DNA of 6,596 nucleotides, taken from Deltaproteobacteria bacterium (GTDB taxonomy: Bacteria > UBA10199 > DSSB01). Below, piece after piece: positions 1-6,596 of this stretch (position 1 is the stretch's first letter; each line of letters starts with the position of its first letter). The position numbers were made by a program, and so were the translations under genes. Under the pieces are notes generated by a model. It was given only the letters and a program-made list of their open reading frames with translations, did no database searches and was not told the origin of the DNA. The stretch lies in contig JAIOPF010000047.1 in assembly GCA_021414045.1 (NCBI GenBank), forward strand, positions 1-6,596. Direction: 5' to 3'.

Positions 1-175
1 CGGCATAAAGATTAGGAAGTCGCCTGCAAAGCGCGTCGGCCAACAAGGCGCGGTTGTCTGGCGGCGCGAAATAATTGAGCGTATACCCTTCAGCGGCCAC
101 TTTTTCCTCAAGCTGACCCATGGGATGGTCGGTATCCGCCGTCACCAGCAGGGATTTGGCGTCGATTTCAATCAT
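1..175 (-). CDS. FAD_binding_4-like protein, N-terminal part (cut by window edge)
   Basis: Only the first 58 codons are visible, starting at the ATG at 175-173 and running off the window. The peptide (MIEIDAKSLLVTADTDH... to ...RRLPNLYA) has no stop. It lines up without gaps, over 22 positions, with the T-GINGELLERELKRKG region of the neighbouring FAD-linked oxidase: both have a T, an L-E pair, a G, then T-L and F at matching spacing. This suggests a PCMH-type FAD-binding domain like that of GlcE-type subunits. It starts where the second half of that domain would begin, so the usual upstream phosphate-binding glycine loop is absent. Its start overlaps the stop of the upstream oxidase by 8 nt (ATGATTGA), which suggests translational coupling and a shared job, perhaps as an accessory flavin subunit. 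The domain assignment is inference from this internal similarity; the function is not established. Confidence 0.55.
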   Translation of the reverse strand, partial: MIEIDAKSLLVTADTDHPMGQLEEKVAAEGYTLNYFAPPDNRALLADALCRRLPNLYA

Positions 176-1684
176 CGGCGAACCCCAACTTTCCGGGATT
201 AAGAACGTCGGAGGGATCTAGTCGCCGCTTCATCCGCTTTAGCCATTCCATCGCGGGTCCCCATTCGCGGCCCATGAAATCCGCCTTGAGCAGGCCCACT
301 CCGTGATGATGGCTGATCGTCCCGCCGGCGGCGACGCAGGCGCGCAGGGCCTCGCGCCAAATGCGGTCGTAGAGCGACTGGCTCTCCGTCTCGCTTTCCC
401 GGTAAGCCACGAAGGTGAAATAAATCGAGCAGCCTTCGGCATAGGCGTGGCTGAAATGCGCCAGGACCAGGGCGTGCTTCGAGACGGCGTCGCGGATCGC
501 ATCGTAGAGATTGCGAAGGTTGTCCCAGGTCGTGGCGACCTCCATCGTATCGGCGAAATATCCCTCGTCGAACAGCGGCGAGAGCTTATACGAAACGCTG
601 TAACGGTGCTTCAACCAATAGCGCCCCGGTTCCTCGCCAATTTCCTGGGATCTTCGCGACAGGCAAATTTCCCTCGCCTGCGCGATGCTCGCCGCGGTCA
701 GATCGGCGGCTCCCTGGAAACCGAGGATCAGCATGCAATGGTTCGGCAGCAAGCGCATCGCCTGCTTGAGCAATCCGGGACTGCCGAGCGCCAGCTTGAA
801 GGAAAACTCCTTCGCCCAGCTCAAGGCGGGGCCCAAGCCTTGACCCAATCTCTCAAGGATCGGGAGTTCGCCTCCATCCTTCTTATGGGAGGAGAAGAGC
901 TGGGTATCGAGTTCGTCGTAGAGACGCACGACCGCGGGCTTGAGCCCGGATTGCAGGATTTTTCGTATCGCCTCGAGTCCATGGTCGAGACCGCCGAAGC
1001 GAAATCCCAAAAAGGCGTCGGACTCCGGCTGGGGATGCACCCGCAAAGTCGCCTCGGTCATAATTCCCAGGGTGCCCTCTGATCCCAAGAACAATTCTTT
1101 CAAATCCAAGACGTCGGGACAATCGCGCACATCATCGAGGTCGACGATGCGTCCGTCGGCCAAGACCACCTGCATACCCTCCACCATGTCCTCAATCTTG
1201 CCATAGAGAGAGGAGTATTGGCCGGCGGATCGGCAGGCGAGATAACCGCCGAGCGTCGCCACGTAAATGGAGGAAGGAAAATGCCCGAGGGTCAAGCCCT
1301 TGCGTTTCAATTCGCGCTCGAGCAATTCACCGTTGATGCCGGTCTGCGGTTCATCCGCTTTAAATCGAGGGCAATGCCTCCGCTGAGGGCCCAAGTTCCG
1401 CCGCAGACTCCGGAACCTCCGCCGAAGGGCACCAGGGGCACGCGCTTCCCGCTCGCATAGGCGGCGATGCTCGCGACTTCGCGCGCGGACTCGGGCCACA
1501 CGATGGCGTCGGGCGGATACTTCACCTGATTTTCCCGGATCCAGAGGGTGGCCTTGGCGCAGGAATCCCGGCCGTAGCTAAGCCGGTCGGGAAGGGTCGC
1601 GCTGACTTGGTCGGGCCGCAAGAGCCGATTCAAGTCACGCAGCAGCTCTTGTTTGGGAGGGGCGATCTCCATAAAGAATTGCAA
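168..1684 (-). pseudogene. FAD-linked oxidase, alkyl-DHAP synthase/GlcD-like, frameshifted
   Basis: The coding sequence lies in two frames. The N-terminal piece starts at ATG 1672 (or in-frame TTG 1684; neither has a good Shine-Dalgarno, and an in-frame TAG lies just upstream). It carries the FAD-phosphate loop PLVPFGGGSGVCGG at about residues 79-92 and runs to ...LDLKRMN. The second piece resumes at about 1346 with QTGINGELLERE and ends at TGA 170-168. It contains LGGYLACRSAGQ, FLGSEGTLGI, the substrate-domain motif SHHHGVG typical of alkyldihydroxyacetonephosphate synthases, and the C-terminal LNPGKLGF. Family members have about 13 further residues between RMN and the TGINGE-like motif; here they are missing and the frame changes, so about 40 nt seem to be lost. 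The total is about 500 residues plus the gap, near the usual length. The family uses FAD to oxidise 2-hydroxy acids or, in AGPS, to exchange an acyl for an alkyl group; the substrate here is unknown. The flanking Fe-S gene favours a dehydrogenase. Whether the lesion is real or an assembly fault cannot be told from this sequence. Confidence 0.8.
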
Positions 1685-1753
1685 AGTAAGTGATTCCGCG
1701 GCCAGCGGCTAGAAATTTTTATGCGGAAAACGCGTTTCACGAAGCAGCGAGCC

Positions 1754-2185
1754 TCAAGCGGCTCCCCGGGTGGTTTCCAGCGCCTTGGCCTCGATGAATT
1801 CGAGGGCTTCCTTCACGGGAACCTGATTGGGGCATACCGATTCGCAGAGCCGACAGCCCTCGCAATGGCTCAAGTCGATCCCGGCGGCCCAGAAATCCGG
1901 AGTGGACCGACTGAGAGTCGTGACGAGGTAACTCGGCCCGGGGAATTGCTCCCGCGTCGTGGTCCCCAAAGCGGGACAGGCCGTGTCGCAAATGCCGCAG
2001 TTGAGGCACCTGGAAAAACGCATCAGCCAGTTCTTGTCGACGTGGCTCAAGGGAACCAAGCGGTCGTCTCGGTAATTGTCCCGAAAGGCCTGATAACCCT
2101 GATGTTGGAAGGGGCGCTTGAGAAAGTGCAGTAGAAAGGCCCAAGCCAAGTTCAATTTCGCCCAGAGAGATCGCATCCTTACCAT
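1754..2185 (-). CDS. Two-cluster [4Fe-4S] ferredoxin-like electron-transfer protein
   Basis: A 143-residue protein with two complete cluster motifs: CLNCGICDTACP near residues 64-75 and CEGCRLCESVCP near residues 108-119. Each is a CxxCxxCxxxCP motif, as in the Fe-S domains of GlcF, HdrC and the iron-sulfur subunits of succinate dehydrogenase/fumarate reductase. The C-terminal cysteine-rich CCG domains of full GlcF/HdrB proteins are absent, so this is a stand-alone dicluster subunit. The N-terminus is basic with a short hydrophobic stretch (LAWAFLLHFL), which may anchor it at the inner face of the membrane but is too short and mixed to call a membrane helix. The gene lies 69 bp upstream of the FAD-linked oxidase on the same strand. 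The likely role is to pass electrons from that flavoprotein to a quinone or another carrier; this is inferred from the neighbourhood. The ATG at 2185 is used; an in-frame ATG at 2176 is a possible alternative, and neither has a strong ribosome-binding site. Confidence 0.85.
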   Translation of the reverse strand: MVRMRSLWAKLNLAWAFLLHFLKRPFQHQGYQAFRDNYRDDRLVPLSHVDKNWLMRFSRCLNCGICDTACPALGTTTREQFPGPSYLVTTLSRSTPDFWAAGIDLSHCEGCRLCESVCPNQVPVKEALEFIEAKALETTRGAA

Positions 2186-2252
2186 CCTAGACGAGGGAGA
2201 AAACCCTTAAAAGTCAAAAATTTATCAATTTTGGCCGAAGCGAACGTAAGGA

Positions 2253-2282
2253 TTGACTTTGCTTTTTCCGTATGGCTAGTAT
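2253..2282 (+). promoter_or_regulatory. Candidate sigma-70 promoter for rplM-rpsI
   Basis: TTGACT (2253-2258, five of six matches to the -35 consensus) is followed after 18 nt by TAGTAT (2277-2282, four of six to the -10). The start would fall near 2289, leaving a leader of about 45 nt before the L13 start codon. It is the best promoter-like pair in the 150-bp gap between the divergent Fe-S gene and rplM, which supports the call. No transcript data are available. I could not find an equally good promoter for the minus-strand genes in the same gap. Confidence 0.55.
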
Positions 2283-2335
2283 CCGGCCTCTTTTTGAAGA
2301 GGATTGAGTCCAAACACAAAAGTATTAGGTTTTTT

Positions 2336-2797
2336 ATGGGTTTAACTAGTTTAACGAAGAGCTTCACCAAAGCAACCACACCCCGCAAATGGGTTCTCGT
2401 CGACTTGGACGGTCTGGTCCTCGGCCGCGCCGCCAGCCGCATCGCCATGATCCTCCGCGGTAAGACCAAGGGTCTCTTTACCCCGCACGACGACGTCGGC
2501 GATTTCGTGGTGGCCATCAACGCCAAAAACATCCGCCTTACCGGCAATAAGCTCAAAGAAAAGATGTATTATCATCATTCCGAGCACATCGGCGGCCTCA
2601 AAGAATACACCGCCGAAAAGCTCTTGGCCCGCAGGCCCGAAGAGCTGATCCGCCGCGCGGTCAAGGGCATGCTGCCCAAGACCTTCTTAGGCAAGAAACA
2701 GCTCAAGAAACTCAAAATTTATCCCGGCGCCGCACACCCGCATCGCGCCCAAACCCCTGAAGTGGCGAACCTCTCTGGTCGCCCAACCAAAGCGTAA
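2336..2797 (+). CDS. rplM: Large-subunit ribosomal protein L13 (uL13)
   Basis: A 153-residue L13, an early-assembling protein of the 50S subunit that binds 23S rRNA. Family hallmarks are in order: a W-V-x-V-D-x-D-G-x-V-LGR-A-AS segment at the start, TPHDDVGDFVVAINA, TGNKLKEKMYYHH, GGLKEYT, and the signature VKGMLPKTFLGKKQLKKLK followed by HPHRAQ. Nothing is missing compared with the roughly 142-residue E. coli protein; the ends are each a few residues longer (the last residues being SGRPTKA). The ATG at 2336 is chosen because it sits just ahead of the conserved start and has AGG (2327-2329) six nt upstream. The frame stays open back to about 2231, but a start there would run through the promoter and add non-conserved residues. 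rpsI follows after 18 nt, the widespread L13-S9 pair. Confidence 0.97.
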   Translation: MGLTSLTKSFTKATTPRKWVLVDLDGLVLGRAASRIAMILRGKTKGLFTPHDDVGDFVVAINAKNIRLTGNKLKEKMYYHHSEHIGGLKEYTAEKLLARRPEELIRRAVKGMLPKTFLGKKQLKKLKIYPGAAHPHRAQTPEVANLSGRPTKA

Positions 2798-2815
2798 GCA
2801 GAAGGACCTCTCAGC

Positions 2816-3163
2816 ATGGCCTCGGTCAAGAAATTCCAAGGAACCGGAAAACGCAAAAGCTCCGCCGCCCGCGTGATCATCTCCCCGGGAGACGGAAAAT
2901 TCACCATCAACGGTCGCGAAGGCGGCCTCGAAGGCTACTTCGGGCGTTCCACCAGCCGCATGGTCATCCTGCAGCCCTTCGAAGTCACCGGCAACTTGGG
3001 CAAGTTCAACGTCCAAATCTCGCGAGCCCTGCTCGCGATGAACCCCGATTACCGCAAACCGCTCCGCAAGGCCGGCTTCCTCACCCGCGACGCCCGCGTG
3101 AAGGAACGCAAAAAGTACGGTCTGCGCGGCGCACGCAAGGCGACGCAGTACTCGAAGCGTTAA
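2816..3163 (+). CDS. rpsI: Small-subunit ribosomal protein S9 (uS9) with internal deletion
   Basis: A 115-residue S9, a 30S head protein whose C-terminal tail reaches the P-site tRNA. The N-terminal [12 protein letters not shown] (residues 9-20), the GYFGR segment, [12 protein letters not shown] and the terminal SKR tail are all present. E. coli S9 has 130 residues. Aligning the two, residue Q67 (codon 3014-3016) is followed directly by ISRALL (codon 68 at 3017), where the family has about 18 more residues including the glycine-rich signature of the GGG-x2-GQAGAIRHG type. The loss is in frame (about 54 nt), so the gene stays open, and adding 18 residues back gives a normal length of about 133. 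A functional S9 without this segment would be very unusual, so a consensus or assembly deletion is quite possible. The start is set by an AAGGA ribosome-binding site (2802-2806), 9 nt upstream of ATG. It is co-transcribed with rplM. Confidence 0.93.
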   Translation: MASVKKFQGTGKRKSSAARVIISPGDGKFTINGREGGLEGYFGRSTSRMVILQPFEVTGNLGKFNVQISRALLAMNPDYRKPLRKAGFLTRDARVKERKKYGLRGARKATQYSKR

Positions 3164-3182
3164 GGTATTTCGTATTGTTTTC

Positions 3183-3212
3183 AAAAAAGGCGACGGCTTC
3201 GGCGCCTTTTTT
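3183..3212 (+). terminator. Intrinsic terminator after rpsI
   Basis: A perfect 10-bp inverted repeat, AAAAAAGGCG (3183-3192) and CGCCTTTTTT (3203-3212), with a 10-nt loop. The GC-rich inner stem is followed by a T run, the classic rho-independent form. It starts 20 nt after the rpsI stop codon and closes the ribosomal-protein operon. Because the outer stem is A-run/T-run it could also act on transcripts from the other strand. It implies that argC needs its own promoter or depends on read-through. Confidence 0.9.
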
Positions 3213-3262
3213 GTTTCTGGATGCCCCTTTACTATCGATAGATTTGCTGATTAATTGAATCC

Positions 3263-4285
3263 ATGAGTTTAAAGGTCGCCATCATCGGAGCCACGGGATA
3301 CACGGGAATAGAACTCGCCCGCCTCCTGCTCCGACATCCCAAAGTAGAAATTACCGCCGTCACCAGCGAGCGCTCGGCGGGCGAAGCCTTCAGTAAAATA
3401 TTCCCGGCTTTCCAAGGACGCCTCGATCTGACCCTCGAAGCCCTGGATCCCTCGACCATCGCCAAAAAGGCCGAATTGGTCTTCTTGGGCCTCCCCCACC
3501 ACGAAGCGATGGGAGCCGCGAAGGCTTTTCGCGACCTTGGCCTCAAGGTGATCGACTTAAGCGCCGACTTCCGACTTCGGGATGCGGCGACTTACGAGGC
3601 CTGGTACGGCCAACACAGCGCTCAAGCCTTACTTGAAGAAACCGTCTATGGACTCCCGGAATTATATCGCGATTCCATCGTCAAGGCGGACTTGATCGCC
3701 AACCCCGGATGCTATCCGACCAGTTGCATCTTGGGGCTGGCCCCACTGCTTCGGGAAAAGAAAATCGCCCTCGACACCATCCATTGCGATTCCAAATCCG
3801 GCACCTCCGGCGCGGGCCGCAGTGCCAAGACCGAGCTTTTGTTCTGCGAGGTGAACGAAAGCTTCAAGGCCTACGGCGTCGGGAAACATCGCCACACCCC
3901 CGAGATCGAGCAAGAGCTCTCCGTTTTGGCGGAAGAAAAAGTCGTCATCACCTTCACTCCGCACCTGGTTCCGATGGATCGCGGCATCTTGTCGACGATC
4001 TACGCCAAAGCCACGGGTGCCATGGACTCGAAATCCCTGCACTCGCTCTATGAGAAGTTTTACGCGAAGGAACCCTTCGTACGCATCCGTCCTCTCGGAG
4101 TTTTTCCCGCGACCCATGAGGTCAGGATGAGCAACTACTGCGATATCGGCGTCCACTTCGACGAGAGGACGGAACGCGTCATCGTCGTGAGCGCCATCGA
4201 CAATCTCACCAAAGGCGCGTCGGGACAGGCGATTCAGAACATGAATCTCCGGATGGGCTTCGAAGAAACCCTGGGTCTCCTCTAA
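3263..4285 (+). CDS. argC: N-acetyl-gamma-glutamyl-phosphate reductase
   Basis: A cytosolic 340-residue enzyme that reduces N-acetyl-glutamyl 5-phosphate with NADPH to the semialdehyde, the third step of arginine biosynthesis from glutamate. The NADP-binding Rossmann loop GATGYTG is at residues 9-15. The catalytic cysteine is Cys150 in NPGCYPT, and the conserved histidine of GKHRHTPE is His211. SGTSGAGR, the [10 protein letters not shown] block and the C-terminal [13 protein letters not shown], all typical of the family, are present, and the length is normal. The ATG at 3263 starts right at the conserved [12 protein letters not shown]; there is no strong Shine-Dalgarno. It lies 50 bp beyond the rpsI terminator. 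The order rplM-rpsI-argC is common in deltaproteobacteria, where argC follows the ribosomal pair without other arginine genes. No ARG-box operator with two matching halves was found. Confidence 0.97.
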   Translation: MSLKVAIIGATGYTGIELARLLLRHPKVEITAVTSERSAGEAFSKIFPAFQGRLDLTLEALDPSTIAKKAELVFLGLPHHEAMGAAKAFRDLGLKVIDLSADFRLRDAATYEAWYGQHSAQALLEETVYGLPELYRDSIVKADLIANPGCYPTSCILGLAPLLREKKIALDTIHCDSKSGTSGAGRSAKTELLFCEVNESFKAYGVGKHRHTPEIEQELSVLAEEKVVITFTPHLVPMDRGILSTIYAKATGAMDSKSLHSLYEKFYAKEPFVRIRPLGVFPATHEVRMSNYCDIGVHFDERTERVIVVSAIDNLTKGASGQAIQNMNLRMGFEETLGLL

Positions 4286-4322
4286 CAATCCACAAGAAAA
4301 TTTGCTAAACTCGGTTTTGGTT

Positions 4323-4349
4323 TTGACGGGGTGGAAATTGTTTTGTTAT
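4323..4349 (+). promoter_or_regulatory. Weak candidate promoter for pyrG
   Basis: In the 97-bp gap between argC and pyrG, TTGACG (4323-4328) is followed by TGTTAT (4344-4349, four of six) with a spacer of only 15 nt. The short spacer makes this a weak candidate. The region is T-rich and has no clear terminator, so pyrG could also be read from argC. Confidence 0.3.
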
Positions 4350-4367
4350 AGGAAAGAAACCCCTTGA

Positions 4368-6074
<1,707 letters not shown>

Positions 6075-6099
6075 AAAACGGCCCAAAGCTTGCATCGCC

Positions 6100-6129
6100 T
6101 TGACAATCAATTCCCAGCCCTTCTATGAT
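6100..6129 (+). promoter_or_regulatory. Sigma-70 promoter for rpoN
   Basis: A perfect -35 TTGACA (6100-6105), an 18-nt spacer, and TATGAT (6124-6129, five of six to TATAAT). It lies in the 91-bp gap after pyrG and would start transcription near 6136, giving a leader of about 30 nt. It is the best promoter match in the window and suggests steady housekeeping expression of rpoN independent of pyrG. Confidence 0.75.
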
Positions 6130-6149
6130 TTTCATCAGAGTCGGTTTTA

Positions 6150-6154
6150 GGGAG
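6150..6154 (+). promoter_or_regulatory. Ribosome-binding site of rpoN
   Basis: GGGAG ends 11 nt before the ATG at 6166. The spacing is a little longer than ideal but no better site or start lies nearby, and the ATG begins exactly at the conserved MALEIKQ of deltaproteobacterial sigma-54 proteins. Confidence 0.6.
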
Positions 6155-6165
6155 CTACATCGTCC

Positions 6166-6596
6166 ATGGCATTGGAAATCAAACAGAACCTCAAGCTTTC
6201 GCAGTCCCTCGTCATCACCCCTCAACTTCAGCAGGCCATCAAGCTGCTTCAGCTCTCGCAGATGGAGCTGGTCGAGATGGTCCAAAACGAGATGCTCGAA
6301 AATCCCATGCTCGAAGAGGGCGCCGAGTCCGAAGAAGCCGCTCCAGCCGAGGTGCAAGAGGCTGCGGCCGCCGAGGGCCAAGAACTGCCGGTCGACGGCG
6401 CGCCGGTGGCCGAGAATCAAGAAGTGGGCGGCAAAGAAGGCGATTTCAAGGAAGAAGCTCCGGACTTCGATTGGGACAACTATCTCAATACCTATAATGC
6501 GCCCGAAAACGTCCAAAGCCACATGGAAGAACTGCCGTCCTACGAAAACACCCTGGCCAACAAGACCAGCCTTTTCGACCACTTGATGTGGCAGCT
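6166..6596 (+). CDS. rpoN: RNA polymerase sigma-54 factor, N-terminal part (cut by window edge)
   Basis: The first 143 codons of sigma-54 are visible, open to the window end. Region I (residues 1 to about 50) is the glutamine- and leucine-rich activator-interaction region: MALEIKQNLKLSQSLVITP, then QLQQAIKLLQLSQMELVEMV and LENPMLEE. This region inhibits open-complex formation until an AAA+ enhancer-binding protein acts on it. Residues about 51-102 are acidic and low in complexity, as expected for the variable Region II. From about 103 (DWDNYLNTY, then PSYENTLANKTSLFDHLMWQ) the core-polymerase-binding domain begins. The promoter-binding HTH and RpoN box lie beyond the window. It directs genes with -24/-12 promoters. 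Region I is very like that of deltaproteobacteria. It has its own promoter at 6100-6129. Confidence 0.97.
   Translation, partial: MALEIKQNLKLSQSLVITPQLQQAIKLLQLSQMELVEMVQNEMLENPMLEEGAESEEAAPAEVQEAAAAEGQELPVDGAPVAENQEVGGKEGDFKEEAPDFDWDNYLNTYNAPENVQSHMEELPSYENTLANKTSLFDHLMWQ

Noticed and set aside
303..1082. A plus-strand open frame of 259 codons opposite the FAD oxidase
   Set aside because: The minus strand carries clear family motifs throughout this stretch; the plus-strand product resembles nothing and mirrors the opposite strand's codon use.
2231..2335. A longer L13 starting near 2231 that adds about 35 N-terminal residues
   Set aside because: The extension would begin with TTG, crosses the likely promoter at 2253-2282, is not conserved, and the ATG at 2336 has a Shine-Dalgarno-like AGG at good spacing.
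3249..3261. ARG-box-like operator (TGAAT half) just before argC
   Set aside because: Only one half-site matches; the partner ATTCA half is missing at the required spacing.
4307..4324. Weak AAAC/GTTT hairpin with T-rich stretch after argC as a terminator
   Set aside because: The stem is 4 AT-rich base pairs, too weak to support a terminator call.

Overview
This window looks like an ordinary chromosomal segment from a deltaproteobacterial-grade bacterium (Desulfobacterota, Myxococcota, Bdellovibrionota or a related uncultured lineage). Three things point there: moderately high GC, the gene order rplM-rpsI-argC, and a sigma-54 N-terminus that reads like those of Geobacter and Myxococcus relatives. 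I make this placement from memory of gene order and sequence style, so it is tentative. I see no phage, IS element, CRISPR array, rRNA or tRNA, and no convincing undescribed system.

Left third (1-2185, minus strand), read in the direction of transcription: a small protein with two [4Fe-4S] cluster motifs, then an FAD-linked oxidase of the alkyl-DHAP synthase/GlcD superfamily, then the start of a second protein resembling an FAD_binding_4 segment, cut by the window edge. The last two overlap by 8 nt (ATGATTGA), so they are probably translationally coupled. Together they look like a membrane-associated flavin/iron-sulfur dehydrogenase module. The FAD oxidase is broken as written: near 1346-1349 the reading frame shifts, and about 13 conserved residues are missing at the same point.

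Middle (2186-3212, plus strand): a 150-bp divergent intergenic region with a candidate sigma-70 promoter leads into rplM (L13) and rpsI (S9), 18 nt apart, closed by a clear intrinsic terminator at 3183-3212. The S9 gene is in frame but lacks about 18 residues, exactly the glycine-rich family signature (GGG..GQAGAIRHG type).

Right half (3213-6596, plus strand): argC (arginine biosynthesis), pyrG (CTP synthase) with a strong Shine-Dalgarno and a short Ser/Lys-rich C-terminal tail, then a near-consensus sigma-70 promoter and the first 143 codons of rpoN (sigma-54), running off the edge. These are independent housekeeping functions rather than one pathway.

The points most worth a second look are the two internal deletions, in S9 and in the FAD oxidase. 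Each removes tens of bases from a conserved region of an otherwise well-preserved gene. A consensus or assembly fault could explain both, but real deletions are not excluded.
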